Shown here piece by piece: positions 47,213 to 58,593 of a DNA stretch of 64,000 bases (the first letter of the stretch is position 1; every line of letters starts with the position of its first letter). This stretch comes from Planctomycetota bacterium (GTDB lineage: Bacteria > Planctomycetota > UBA1135 > UBA2386): positions 124,001 to 188,000 of the forward strand of contig JADJWQ010000004.1 of the NCBI GenBank assembly GCA_016716265.1, given 5' to 3'. A program made the translations under genes and the position numbers. A model generated the notes under the pieces. That model was not told the DNA's origin. It ran no database searches and worked only from the letters and a program-made list of their open reading frames with translations.

Positions 47213-47435
47213 GATCGCGGACCGTAGCGGATCGGCGGCCCCGGATCGCGCGGTGCCCTGTCAGCGTTCCTCCACAGTTCCGTCATGCGCCCGCCCGACC
47301 CCGGGAAAACCCGCGGTCGGGGGCACCCGCTGCCATCGGCGTCTCCGCGGCGGGACCCGCGCCGGCCCTCGCCGCGCGCGTGCGCGTCGGTTTTCCTGGA
47401 ACGCGCACCCGCTCCGCGGAGACCTCCCGTTCGCC

Positions 47436-50400
47436 ATGACCGGCCCCTGCCACCCGCTCGACCCCGCGCTGCTGCTCGCCGAGGCGGACTTCGTCCGGCG
47501 TCTCGCGCGCGGGCTCCTGTTCGGCGACGACCGCGACCAGGTCGACGACGTCGTCCAGGACACCTGGCTCGCGGCGCTGCGCAGCCCCCCCGGCGGGGGC
47601 TCGCGTGGCGCGCTGCGCGCCTGGCTGTCGACCGTCGTGCGCCGTCACGCGGCGGACCAGCTGCGGTCCCGCACGCGGCGACGCCGACGCGAGCGTGTCG
47701 CCGCGCGCGACGAGGAGCCGCTGCCGTCGGTCGACGACGCGCTCGCCCGCGAGGAGCAGCGGCGCGCCGTGGTCGACGCGCTGGCGGCGCTCGCCGAGCC
47801 CTACCGCAGCGCCGTCGCACTGCGCTACCTCGAAGGGCTCGAGCCCGGCGAGATCGCGGCGCGCCAGCGCGTGCCGGCGGCGACCGTGCGGACCCGGGTG
47901 CACCGCGGCCTCGAGCAGATGCGCGAGCACCTCGATCGGCGCAGCGGCGGTGACCGGCGCGCGTGGCGCGCGGCGTTGCTGCCGCTCGCGACCGCGCGAC
48001 CCGGGGCGGCGACCGGCGTGGCGATGACCTCCATGACCCTCGCGTCGATCGCCATGATGAAGAGCCTCCTGCTCGGTGCTGCGGCCGCGCTGTGCGCCGC
48101 ACTGTTGTTCGTGTTCGCGTGGCCTGCCGCCAGCTCGCCTGCCCCGGTCCCGCGCAGCGGAGACCCCACCGTCGGGACCGTGCCGCTCGCTGCGGCGCCC
48201 GCGGGCGACGCCGCCGTCGCCGCCCGTAGTGAAGCGCTGCCGTCGGCCGATCGCGCGGGCGGGAGACCTGCCCCCGCCGCCGCCGAGGTCGGCGGCTACC
48301 GGGGTCGGCTCCTCGACCCGGCCGGTGTGCCGCTGCCGGGGGCGGCGGTCCGCCTCGTCGCGCTCGACGGTGCGCGGTTGTTCCTGTCGGCCGCGGCGGC
48401 GGGCGGCCTCGTCACCGCGTCGGCCCGCACCGACGCCGACGGGCGCTTCGAGCTGCGCGACCTGCCGCGCGGCGCCGACTGCGCGCTGCTCGCGGACGCC
48501 GACGGCGAGCTCCGACAGCTGGTGCCGCTCGACGGCTCGGTGGCCGGTGGTGCGTCGACGGACCTCGGCGACCTGCAGCTCGCCGCGCGTGGCGCGGTCG
48601 AAGGCATCGTGCTCGGCCCCGACGGCGAGCCGCTCGCCGGTGTCGAGGTGCTCGGCGCGGACCTGCCGGCCGTGCTGCTCACGGCGCTGCCGGTGCACCG
48701 CTTCGCACCCGCGCAGGGCGCGGTGATCGCACTGCCGCGCGCGGCGGCGTTCCACGACGTCGACACCTACCAGCGCGAGCTGCGGCGTGCGCTGGCCCGG
48801 CTCGGGCTCGAGCACGCGCCGCTCGACGCCGCGCGGGAGCAGGTCGTCGCGCTCGACGCGGCGCAGCTCGCGCCGCTGTGGAACCTGTTGCCGATCGCGC
48901 GCGACGTGTCCGGCCCCGATGGTCGGTTCCGGCTCGGCGGCCTCGTCGAGGGTGACAATCTGGTCGTCGCGCGCGCGCCGGGGGTCGGCGTCGCCTACGA
49001 CGCCGGTGTCCGCGTCACGCCGGGTGTCCAGCGCGAGGCTGTCGAGCTGCGCGTGAAGCGCGGCGAGGTCGCCTACGGCCGCGTCGTCGATGCCGACGAC
49101 CGGCCGGTCGGCGGCGCCGAGGTGCGCGTCGCCGCCATCGGCGCGCTCGGCTTCCGCGGCGTCGCACCCTGCGAGCCTGCGGTCCGCACGGCTGCGGACG
49201 GGACCTTCGAGGTCGGCGGACTCGAGCGTGGACCGGTGCTCGCGATCGCGCGCCGGTCGGCCGACGAGACCTGGGCCTTCTGCCCGGTGCGGTCGGTCGA
49301 CGAGGACCTCGAGATCGTGCTGCCCGCGGCGGTCGCGGTCCGCGCGCTCGTGCGCGTGCCGGACGGTATCGACGTCGCCGGTCTGCGGATCGCGGCGCGG
49401 CCGACGCCGCCGCTCGGCGAGCTGCTCCGCTTCGGCACGGTCGGCGGCTACCGCGAGCTCGCGTGGCGTGCGCTCGCGGACGGTGCCCTGCAGTGCGGAC
49501 CGCTGACGGCCGGCACCTGGACGCTGCGCTTCGAGCTCCCGGGCTGCGCGCCGGTCGCGCGCTGCGCCGAGCTGCCGCTCGCCGAGCCCCTGTCGATCGA
49601 CCTCCAGGCCACCTGGTCGCAGCACATCGCGGTGCGCACCGCGACCGGCGAGCCGGTCGACGGAGCGCTCGTGTTCGTGCAGGACGCACGCGACCTCGAT
49701 GCCCTGCGCACGCTGCCGAGCTCGTACGGACTGCCCATGTGGACCGACGTGCTGCCGCGCGACGCGGTGGTCCGCTCGGACGCGACCGGCGAGGCCACGC
49801 TCGCGGACTGTCCACCCGGCCTCCGCATCCACGTGCGCGCGCCGGCCCACGGTGTCGCGTTCCACACCGTGACGGACGCGGACCGCGAGCGCACGATCGA
49901 GCTGCGCCTCGCCGGCGTCGGGTCGATCGAGGGTGCCGTGCGCGTCGGTCCGGCCAGCCCGCGCGGTCCGGGCGCTTATCGCGTCGTGGTGTCGCCGGCA
50001 GGCTTCGACGGGCCGGACGGCCCGCCGCCGCCCGAGGGCTCCGCCGGCCTCGATGCGTCCGGCCGCTTCCGCTTCGACGAGCTGCCGGTCGGGCGCTACG
50101 CGGTCGAGTTGTTCGACGCCACGCCAGGGACACTGACGCTGCGCGGACTGGTCGACTTCGTCGAGACCCACGCGAGCGTGTTCGGGCGACCCGACCCCAT
50201 CGCGCGAGAGGTCGTCGAGCTCGCTGCGCCCGGAACGGTCGCGCGCGTCGGGTTCGACGTCGACGGTGCCGATCCGACCCGCGGCTTCGTGACCGGCCAC
50301 GCGTCGATCGATGGTCGAGACGCCGCCGGCTTCACGATCTGGCGGCGCGACCGGCAGCCGTTCGGCGCCGGCGACCCGCAGGCCTGGTTCGACTACGGCT

Positions 50401-51122
50401 GGGAGAAGCGGGTGAGCGCGACGCTCGACGCGCACGGCGACTTCACGGTGCTCGACCTCGAGCCCGGAGCACAGTGGCTCGGTCTGCGGGACGGGAGCGA
50501 CGGCGAGTTCGTGCACGTGTGGTGCGTCGACGTCGCCGCCGGTGCCGGCGTGCGCGTCGACGCCGCGGTGCGGCTCGGCGCGGTCGGGGGCGTGCTGCTG
50601 CGCGCCGACGGGCGGCCTGCGGCATCGGCGCAGCTCACGCTGTCGCGGGCGGACGTGTCGTCGGCGGGGCCCGCGATCGAGACACCGCGGCTCGCTCGCG
50701 CGGACGCGGCCGGTCGCTTCCGCTTCGATGCCGTGCCGGCCGGGCGCTGGCTCGTGAGCGCGTACGCGCCGACCTTCGCCCTGTCGGCGACGCCGGTGGA
50801 GGTGTTCGCGGGCGATGCGACGCCACCGCTCGAGCTGCGCGGCGAGGACCGCTACGAGGTGACCCTGCGATTGGCGGACGACGTTCCGCTCGCCGAGGAC
50901 CAGGGTTTCGGCGTGCAGATGGCCCCCGTCGGTGGCGGCGCGAGCACCTCCAGCTACGGGTTCGCTCGCGAGGTGTCGTTCCCGTTGCAATCGCCGGGTC
51001 GCTACTCGTTGCGCCTCTGGATCGGTGGCGCGATCCACGCGTGCGAGCCTGCCGAGGTCGAGCTCACCGAGCTGCGCACGGAGCTCGTGGTGCGGCCCGG
51101 AGCGGTGCTCGGTGACCGGTGA
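47436..51122 (+). CDS. ECF sigma factor fused to membrane helix and large exported domain
   Basis: A 1228-residue protein. Residues 1-185 are an ECF sigma factor: region 2 (DFVRRLARGLLFGDDRDQVDDVVQDTW in part) and region 4 (LAEPYRSAVALRYLEGLEPGEIA, VPAATVRTRVHRGLEQM). A hydrophobic helix at about 207-230 (LLGAAAALCAALLFVFAW) follows, then some 1000 residues of carboxypeptidase-regulatory-like beta domains (YRGRLLDPAGVPLPGAAVRL, RTDADGRFELRDLPRG, ADGTFEVGGLERGP). The frame continues without break from sigma to exported part. The tail would lie outside the cytoplasm, so the sigma part would be tethered to the membrane and perhaps freed by proteolysis. The start ATG has a GGAGA 13 bases upstream. 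Confidence 0.88.
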   Translation: MTGPCHPLDPALLLAEADFVRRLARGLLFGDDRDQVDDVVQDTWLAALRSPPGGGSRGALRAWLSTVVRRHAADQLRSRTRRRRRERVAARDEEPLPSVDDALAREEQRRAVVDALAALAEPYRSAVALRYLEGLEPGEIAARQRVPAATVRTRVHRGLEQMREHLDRRSGGDRRAWRAALLPLATARPGAATGVAMTSMTLASIAMMKSLLLGAAAALCAALLFVFAWPAASSPAPVPRSGDPTVGTVPLAAAPAGDAAVAARSEALPSADRAGGRPAPAAAEVGGYRGRLLDPAGVPLPGAAVRLVALDGARLFLSAAAAGGLVTASARTDADGRFELRDLPRGADCALLADADGELRQLVPLDGSVAGGASTDLGDLQLAARGAVEGIVLGPDGEPLAGVEVLGADLPAVLLTALPVHRFAPAQGAVIALPRAAAFHDVDTYQRELRRALARLGLEHAPLDAAREQVVALDAAQLAPLWNLLPIARDVSGPDGRFRLGGLVEGDNLVVARAPGVGVAYDAGVRVTPGVQREAVELRVKRGEVAYGRVVDADDRPVGGAEVRVAAIGALGFRGVAPCEPAVRTAADGTFEVGGLERGPVLAIARRSADETWAFCPVRSVDEDLEIVLPAAVAVRALVRVPDGIDVAGLRIAARPTPPLGELLRFGTVGGYRELAWRALADGALQCGPLTAGTWTLRFELPGCAPVARCAELPLAEPLSIDLQATWSQHIAVRTATGEPVDGALVFVQDARDLDALRTLPSSYGLPMWTDVLPRDAVVRSDATGEATLADCPPGLRIHVRAPAHGVAFHTVTDADRERTIELRLAGVGSIEGAVRVGPASPRGPGAYRVVVSPAGFDGPDGPPPPEGSAGLDASGRFRFDELPVGRYAVELFDATPGTLTLRGLVDFVETHASVFGRPDPIAREVVELAAPGTVARVGFDVDGADPTRGFVTGHASIDGRDAAGFTIWRRDRQPFGAGDPQAWFDYGWEKRVSATLDAHGDFTVLDLEPGAQWLGLRDGSDGEFVHVWCVDVAAGAGVRVDAAVRLGAVGGVLLRADGRPAASAQLTLSRADVSSAGPAIETPRLARADAAGRFRFDAVPAGRWLVSAYAPTFALSATPVEVFAGDATPPLELRGEDRYEVTLRLADDVPLAEDQGFGVQMAPVGGGASTSSYGFAREVSFPLQSPGRYSLRLWIGGAIHACEPAEVELTELRTELVVRPGAVLGDR

Positions 51123-51134
51123 GCGATCGCGGGC

Positions 51135-52628
51135 TCAGCCGCGCCGCGCCACGATCCAGGCCCCGTGCGTATCGCGCTCGACCGGCGTGAGCAGATAGCG
51201 CGCGCGCAGCTGATCGCGGACGAAGGCATTGGAGAGCGGATCGGGACCGGATTCCCACAATGCGAGCGCCCGCTCGCTGAGCAGCAGGATGCGGCCGTCC
51301 GCGACGACGCGGTCGTAGAGCGCGTCGAACACGCGTGCCAACACGGCGGGCGTCGCACCGGCGCCGTAGGCCTGCGCGGTCAGGGCGAACGCCCCCGCGG
51401 TGTCGACTGCCGGCGCGACCAGGATCAACGAGCGCTGCTCGTCGTTGTCGATGCAGATCACGTAGGCATCGAGCTCGCTCGCGATCGTGCCGAGCGCCCG
51501 CGCGGCGGGCGTCACCGCCCAGGTGTCGTGGGCGCGGATGTCGTGCCACGACAGGGCGGCGCCGGTGACGACGGTGACGAGCAGCGCGGCGCGGGGCAGC
51601 GAGCGCGCTGCCAGCAGCGCGGCGACCAGCATCAACGGCAGCAGGTAGGCGCCGCGCTCGCTGTTGAGCGCCGGATCGACGATCAGCAGCGTGCTGATCG
51701 CGAGTCCCGCGACGAGCGCGACCGCGAGCGCCGCGGCGACCGGCCGGAGCGCGCGCGAACGCGCAGCGGTGAGCCACGCGACCGACACGAGGCCGGCCGC
51801 GCGCAGCCACTCGTTCCACACGGTGCCCGGGACGTCGGCGAGCGTCAGCGAGCGCCGGAAGGACGCCACGAAGTCGGCCTGCGACCCGAGGCCCGCGCTC
51901 GGTGGCCGCAGCCAGGCCGCGAGCCCCATGGCGAGGACGGCGTGCGCGGCCAGGACGACCGCACCGTGACCGGTGGCGCGGCGCCACGAGGTCGGTGCGA
52001 GCCGGGCGACCGCGAGCGCCGCGAGCAGCAGGGCCAGCAGATGCCCCGACGCGTGCACGCTGACGGCCACTGCCGACAGCGCGCCGACCAGCGTCGCGCG
52101 CGGCAGTGACGGCGTCCGCCACCAATGCGCGAGGGCCACCAGCGTGAGAGCCGCGAAGGCGAGGAACACGCCGTGCACCTCGACGACCGTCGCGAAGAAC
52201 GAGATCCCCGGACAGGTCGCGGCGGCGCACGTCGCGAGCGTAGCGCGCGATCTCGACATGCCGCCGTGGCGTGCCGCTGCGTGGACGAGCAGCAGCGCGA
52301 GCGCCGTGCCGATCGTCGAGGCGAGCACCGCCGCGCGGTAGGCACCGATCCCGAGCGGCGCCAGCGCATCGCGGCACGCACCCAGCAGCGGCAGGTAGAG
52401 GAAGTGCAGCCAGTGCGCGAGCTGGTCGCGAGCCAGGAAGTAGACGAAGCCCGGACCGTCGTTCGCGTGGAACGTCGACTGGCCGAGCGCCGTCCAGGCG
52501 AGACCGAAGGCGAGGGCGAGCAGCGGGCCGTCCCACGCCGCGGCCGTCCGCCGTTGCGGGGTGGCGGTGGTCACCGGGGTCGGCTCGGGGGTCGGCTCCG
52601 GTCGCGGAGGGGCGGAGGTCGATCGCAC
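51135..52628 (-). CDS. Polytopic membrane protein, GT39/DUF2723-like
   Basis: A 497-residue protein: a Pro-rich N terminus, about ten hydrophobic helices, and a soluble C-terminal domain of about 130 residues. The first loop (QSTFHANDGPGFVYFLARDQ) and VVEVHGVFLAFA resemble GT-C mannosyltransferase-like proteins (DUF2723/GT39), where the first-loop Asp is catalytic. The C-terminal domain (VICIDNDEQRSLIL, RYLLTPVERDTHGAWIV) is unlike standard members. Likely a lipid-linked sugar transferase, but the evidence is moderate. Divergent from the next gene. Confidence 0.6.
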   Translation of the reverse strand: MRSTSAPPRPEPTPEPTPVTTATPQRRTAAAWDGPLLALAFGLAWTALGQSTFHANDGPGFVYFLARDQLAHWLHFLYLPLLGACRDALAPLGIGAYRAAVLASTIGTALALLLVHAAARHGGMSRSRATLATCAAATCPGISFFATVVEVHGVFLAFAALTLVALAHWWRTPSLPRATLVGALSAVAVSVHASGHLLALLLAALAVARLAPTSWRRATGHGAVVLAAHAVLAMGLAAWLRPPSAGLGSQADFVASFRRSLTLADVPGTVWNEWLRAAGLVSVAWLTAARSRALRPVAAALAVALVAGLAISTLLIVDPALNSERGAYLLPLMLVAALLAARSLPRAALLVTVVTGAALSWHDIRAHDTWAVTPAARALGTIASELDAYVICIDNDEQRSLILVAPAVDTAGAFALTAQAYGAGATPAVLARVFDALYDRVVADGRILLLSERALALWESGPDPLSNAFVRDQLRARYLLTPVERDTHGAWIVARRG

Positions 52629-52840
52629 GGGGGGCGCAGAGACTAACCGTTCCGGCCGGTGCCACCCCTCGACCCGCCGGCTGGATTCCCTGCGGCGTCA
52701 TCGCTGTGCGGTCGACGACCATCGCCGTCCCGCGGGTCCGCAATGATCCTGTCGAACGCGGTGGATCTGCGGGGTGCACGCATCTCGGTGACCGGCCCGC
52801 CTCGACTTAGCATCGGGCCCTTCCGAACCTCCATCTCTCG

Positions 52841-54199
52841 ATGAACATCCGCCTCCTTCCCGTCGTCGCCGCGGCGGCGCTCGCCGCCACGACATCCGCG
52901 CAGATCGCGCTCCGCGAGCTCGCCACGGTCAACCTGGACGTCACGTCCAACAGCGCCAACCCCGAGTACATCGGCTCCAATCCGATCACCGTCGCCTGGG
53001 ACGGCACCGACCTCTACGTCGGAGGCTTCAACGCGTCCGGCGCGACGGCCAACACCGCCGTCATCCGGGTCAGCAACGCGTTGACCGCGCCCTCGTTCGG
53101 CACGCCGTTCGGCGTGCTGTCGACCCCGAATCTCCGCGGCTACTCCGGCCTCGACGTGTCCGGCGGCGCCGTCGCCGCGGCCTACGACGATGGCGCGGCC
53201 GATCCGAACGGCATCGCGCTCTACGACGCGAGCGGCACGCAGCTGTGGGCGAAGAACGCGCGCGGCGGCAGCGGCGTCGGCTTCGATCCCGGCTTCCCCG
53301 GCGGCAACCCGGCGCAGGGCCAGGGGGTCGCGTGGACGACGTTCGGCTCGGGCCGTCGCGCACTGCAGGACACCGCGACCGGCGCCGACATCTGGACGAC
53401 CGCCACCGGCATGATCATCCTGACCTCCGAGGGCACGTTCTGGCGCGACGTCGACTTCGACGACGCGACCGGCGACGTCTACCTCCGCGAGGGCAACAAT
53501 GTCATCCGCTGGGTTCGCAGCGGTGACAACTCGGTGACCTCGTCGAGCATCCCGTTCAATCCTGCGGACGCCGACTTCGTCAATGCGCAGAACATCGCGT
53601 TCTGCCAGGTCGGCGGCACGCAGGCGCTGTTCTTCAACGATCGGTCGCAGACGGCCGGCGGCCAGCGCTTCTTCGACGTCGTCAAGGTGATCGACCCGGC
53701 CGGCAACCCGCTGGTCGTCGACTGGGGTGGCTTCACGGCGGCCGACGGCGTCGGTGCCTACGACTTCAGCTACGACGCCGCGTCGGGCACGCTGGCGATC
53801 GTCGACTACGCGAACCGCAGTGCCTCCATCTTCGCGGTGACCGAGACCTGCGCGACGCTCGCGACGACCGGCAGCGGCCTGCCCGGCACCAATCTGGTGT
53901 TCGCTCTCGGCGGTGCGTTCCCGAACGCACTCGCGGCCCTGCTGCTGACCGGCGCCCGCGCGCAGACGACGCTGCCGATCGGCACGCTCGGCACGCTCGA
54001 GCTCGGCATCGCGACCCCGTTCATCGTCGAGTCGATGGGCGTGACGGATGGCAACGGCGACGCCTCGCTGTCGATCCCGGTCCCGCTCGGCCTGCCGCCG
54101 GTGTCGCTGGTGACGCAGGCGTTCGCCGTGCAGCTCGGCACCACCACGGTGCTCGAGTTCTGCGTGTCCGGCGTCGCCGAGAACACCGTCGGCCAGTGA
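52841..54199 (+). CDS. Secreted protein, probable beta-propeller
   Basis: A 452-residue protein with a clear signal peptide (VVAAAALAATTSAQ). Repeated strand-turn segments (VAWDGTDLYVGGFNASG, RDVDFDDATGDVYLREGNNVIRW, AYDFSYDAASGTLAIVDYANR) suggest a beta-propeller. The C-terminal 120 residues (TGSGLPGTNLVFALGGAFP, ASLSIPVPLGLPPVSLVTQAFAVQ in parts) match a domain seen at the end of many secreted planctomycete proteins. No enzyme motif. Probably an extracellular or cell-surface protein of unknown role. Confidence 0.72.
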   Translation: MNIRLLPVVAAAALAATTSAQIALRELATVNLDVTSNSANPEYIGSNPITVAWDGTDLYVGGFNASGATANTAVIRVSNALTAPSFGTPFGVLSTPNLRGYSGLDVSGGAVAAAYDDGAADPNGIALYDASGTQLWAKNARGGSGVGFDPGFPGGNPAQGQGVAWTTFGSGRRALQDTATGADIWTTATGMIILTSEGTFWRDVDFDDATGDVYLREGNNVIRWVRSGDNSVTSSSIPFNPADADFVNAQNIAFCQVGGTQALFFNDRSQTAGGQRFFDVVKVIDPAGNPLVVDWGGFTAADGVGAYDFSYDAASGTLAIVDYANRSASIFAVTETCATLATTGSGLPGTNLVFALGGAFPNALAALLLTGARAQTTLPIGTLGTLELGIATPFIVESMGVTDGNGDASLSIPVPLGLPPVSLVTQAFAVQLGTTTVLEFCVSGVAENTVGQ

Positions 54200-54239
54200 C
54201 CGGGTCCACCCGGGAGCGCGGGCGCCGCACGCCTGGCGC

Positions 54240-55001
54240 TCACGGGCGCAGCGCGGCGATCGCGAGGTTGTCCTGGCCGCCGGGCTGCCCGTCGACGCCG
54301 CGCAGCGCGAGCTCGGCGAGCGCGTGGACGAAGCGCGTCGGCTCCGGTCCGACGTCGTCGAGCAGCGTGGCGAGATGCGCGGGCCCGATCGAACGCTCGG
54401 GCTGGCCGTAGCAGCACTCGTCGACGCCGTCGGTGAAGCACACCAGCAGATCGCCCGGCTCCAGGTCGAACCCGAACCAGCGCCCCTCCGTGAGGCCCTC
54501 GGGATCGCCGAGCGACACGTAGCTGCTGGCCTTCGGATTGCGCGGCCCGGCCGGCGACCCGCGGCGCAGCACCGCGCAGGTCGAATCGCCGACCGAGAAG
54601 CCCTGCGCGCTGGCGCCGGCGCGGTCGACCAGCACCGCGCACAGCGTGGTCGCGGATTCGGAGCTCGCCGCTCGCGACCGCACCAGTGCGTCGAGTCGCG
54701 CGCGGAGCTCGAGCGTGCTGCTCGGCAGCCCGCCCCCCGCCAGCCCGCGGATCAGGGTCTCGCTCGCCTCCGGGCCGAAGTGCGCGTTCGCGACCGCGAG
54801 GAGGGCGCGGCGGCCGTCGACGATGCACAGCACGGCATCTTCGTTGGGGCAGGCGGGGTCGCCCTTGGCCCACCGTGCCGGCGACTCCGGGTCGCTGCCG
54901 GCGCAGAGCGCGATCGCCGCCCGGCCGTCCGCGCTGTGGCGGACCTGCAGGTCGCCGAGCTGCGGATGATCACGGCCCAGGAGCACCAGCGTCTCGGCCA
55001 T
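54240..55001 (-). CDS. PP2C-like protein phosphatase domain protein
   Basis: A 253-residue protein following the PP2C/PPM plan: NEDAVLCIVDGRRALLAVANAHFG, SVGDSTCAVL, LLVCFTDGVDE and GGQDNLAIAAL. In standard enzymes the second motif is VaDGHGG; here it reads VANAHFG, so the metal-binding Asp is an Asn. The later Asp residues are kept. Activity may be reduced, or this may be a subfamily variant. No membrane segment. It could reverse phosphorylation by Ser/Thr kinases such as the large one in this window (inference). Confidence 0.7.
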   Translation of the reverse strand: MAETLVLLGRDHPQLGDLQVRHSADGRAAIALCAGSDPESPARWAKGDPACPNEDAVLCIVDGRRALLAVANAHFGPEASETLIRGLAGGGLPSSTLELRARLDALVRSRAASSESATTLCAVLVDRAGASAQGFSVGDSTCAVLRRGSPAGPRNPKASSYVSLGDPEGLTEGRWFGFDLEPGDLLVCFTDGVDECCYGQPERSIGPAHLATLLDDVGPEPTRFVHALAELALRGVDGQPGGQDNLAIAALRP

Positions 55002-55057
55002 CGCTGGAGAGCATCTCCGAAACCGGCCGCGCTGTCCTGGGGGGATCGCGGCGCGCG

Positions 55058-56599
55058 TCAGTCAGCGCGCAGGCGGATCCGGAACTCGACCAGGTCGAGC
55101 TCGCAGGGGCCGTCGACCGGGTCCAGGCGCACGCACACGAGGTCGCCCGCGGCCGGCCAGCCGCGACCCTGCCGTGGATCGACGACATACGTGTGCACCG
55201 CGCCGTCGTTGACGACCCCGAACAGGACGCTGGCGTCCTCGCGGAACGTCGCGTCGCCGTCGCACATCCAGAACAGCTGGCCCACGCCGGCATCGCGCGC
55301 GAACGCCGGGTTGTGAAGGCGCATGTCGATCTCGAAGGCCGCGATGTCGGCGGTGCCGAACGGCATCGTCGGGCCGACGAGGTCGGGGTCGCCCCCGGTC
55401 GACAGCAGTGCCCAACCCGCTCCTGCGGTCGTGCGCACCGACACCTGGTCGCCCATGCGCCAGCCGATCCGCGCGGCCGGGTCGGCGAACCGCCAGCGGG
55501 TGACCCCGGTGGTGTCGGGCATCGCCAGCCGCGCGCCGAGCTCCCGCACCCGCTCCCGGCGGACCGGATCGCGGATCGCCGCCCCGAGGTCCGGGGCCGG
55601 GACCGGCGCGAGCGTGCGCGCGTGCAGCGCGGCGACGCCACCGGGCAGGATCGCGTAGCGACGGCCGCGCGCAGAGCGGAGCTCGGCACCGTCGTATGCG
55701 AGGGGCTCGCGGTCGAGCGGGCATGCCAGCCGGCCGAGCAGCGCGTCGCGCGGTGCCGTCCTGGTCGCCGCTGCGAGCGGGCGCTGCTCGACCCGCGCGT
55801 CGCACAGCGCGTCGCACAGCGCGTCCTTGCCCAGTCCGGCCGGGCGCCGCGCGTCGGGGTCGAGCCAGGCCACGGCGACGATGCCCGCGCCGTGCAGGCC
55901 CGGCGCGTCCGGTGTCGCGTCGTGGAGCCAACGGCGCGCGTCCTCGTCCGACATCGGCTCCGTGGGCCGGGGCGGCACGAACTGCGTCCACAGCTCGACG
56001 TCGTCGCCGAACACCGCGCGCAGGTCGTCCGGGTGGAATCGGTTCCGCTCGCTGTGCGGGTAGCCGCAGCGCAGCGCCAGCCACCGGTCGATCGCCGCGC
56101 GATCCGCGCTGACCTCCTCGGTCGTGAGCACGACCGCTCGGCGCGCGACCCGCTGCAGCTCGAGCAGCACCTGCACCGGATGCTCGACGTGCTCGATCGT
56201 CTCGCTCGACAGCACGACGTCGAACGCGCCGTCGGGGAACGGTAGCCGTTCCGCGTCGCAGGCGACCGCGTCGAGGTCGAACAGCTCGCTCGCGCGGCGG
56301 CAGGCCTCGACCGACAGATCGCAGCCGAACACCTCCGCGCCGAACACGCGACGCGTGACCCACGCGATGTAGCCGTCCGCACTCCCGACGTCGAGGAACG
56401 TCGCGAAGCGCATCCGATCGAGGGTGCGCAGGATCTGCAGCGCGCGCGCGAGGCGCGGCAGGCGACCCGGTTCGCTCGGCCCGCCGCGATGCCCGTAGAT
56501 CGGCATGTGCCCGACGAACACGCCACCGGCATCCACGCGTCGGAACCGGTCCTCCAGCCAGCGGCGGGTGTAGGCGTAGTGGGAACGCTGGGCGCTCAT
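55058..56599 (-). CDS. Class I SAM-dependent methyltransferase with extra C-terminal domains
   Basis: A 513-residue protein. Residues 60-170 carry the Rossmann methyltransferase motifs: FLDVGSADGYIAW (motif I), GCDLSVEACRRA, and FPDGAFDVVLSSETIEHVEHP. Beyond residue 280 lies a Trm112-like short domain (LACPLDREPLAYDGAELRSA), then a beta-sandwich-like tail. This combination is found in methyltransferases acting on cell-surface glycans or lipids; substrate unknown. It follows lepA on the same strand (33 bases downstream). Confidence 0.82.
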   Translation of the reverse strand: MSAQRSHYAYTRRWLEDRFRRVDAGGVFVGHMPIYGHRGGPSEPGRLPRLARALQILRTLDRMRFATFLDVGSADGYIAWVTRRVFGAEVFGCDLSVEACRRASELFDLDAVACDAERLPFPDGAFDVVLSSETIEHVEHPVQVLLELQRVARRAVVLTTEEVSADRAAIDRWLALRCGYPHSERNRFHPDDLRAVFGDDVELWTQFVPPRPTEPMSDEDARRWLHDATPDAPGLHGAGIVAVAWLDPDARRPAGLGKDALCDALCDARVEQRPLAAATRTAPRDALLGRLACPLDREPLAYDGAELRSARGRRYAILPGGVAALHARTLAPVPAPDLGAAIRDPVRRERVRELGARLAMPDTTGVTRWRFADPAARIGWRMGDQVSVRTTAGAGWALLSTGGDPDLVGPTMPFGTADIAAFEIDMRLHNPAFARDAGVGQLFWMCDGDATFREDASVLFGVVNDGAVHTYVVDPRQGRGWPAAGDLVCVRLDPVDGPCELDLVEFRIRLRAD

Positions 56600-56632
56600 G
56601 TCGGGAAGGTCCGCGGGGTGACCGCGGCTTCG

Positions 56633-58444
<1,812 letters not shown>

Positions 58445-58464
58445 GGTCGGCTCGGCGGTCGGAA

Positions 58465-58529
58465 CAGTCGGTCTGGACAGTTGGTCTGAGCAGTCGGTCT
58501 GAGCAGTCGGTCTGAGCAGTCGGTCTCAG
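58465..58529. repeat. 13-nt tandem repeat upstream of lepA
   Basis: Five consecutive copies of a 13-base unit close to CAGTCGGTCTGAG (58465-58529), with one or two mismatches in the outer copies. They lie in the 149-base gap between rdgB and lepA, starting 20 bases before the lepA ATG. Length 13 is not a multiple of three, so this is non-coding. It may affect lepA expression. Confidence 0.92.
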
Positions 58530-58593
58530 CCGAGGGCGGGCCTCGGAGCGGCGGCGTCGGGGCGTCCCGCCGGAGCAGGTGCGGCGATACGGG

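Noticed and set aside
47283..51038. A 1251-codon minus-strand frame opposite the sigma-factor gene
   Set aside because: No recognisable domains and low-complexity Arg/Ala composition; the plus strand has sigma and regulatory-like domains throughout.
58465..58529. Possible CRISPR array
   Set aside because: The units are 13 bases with no spacers between them, and no cas genes are present.
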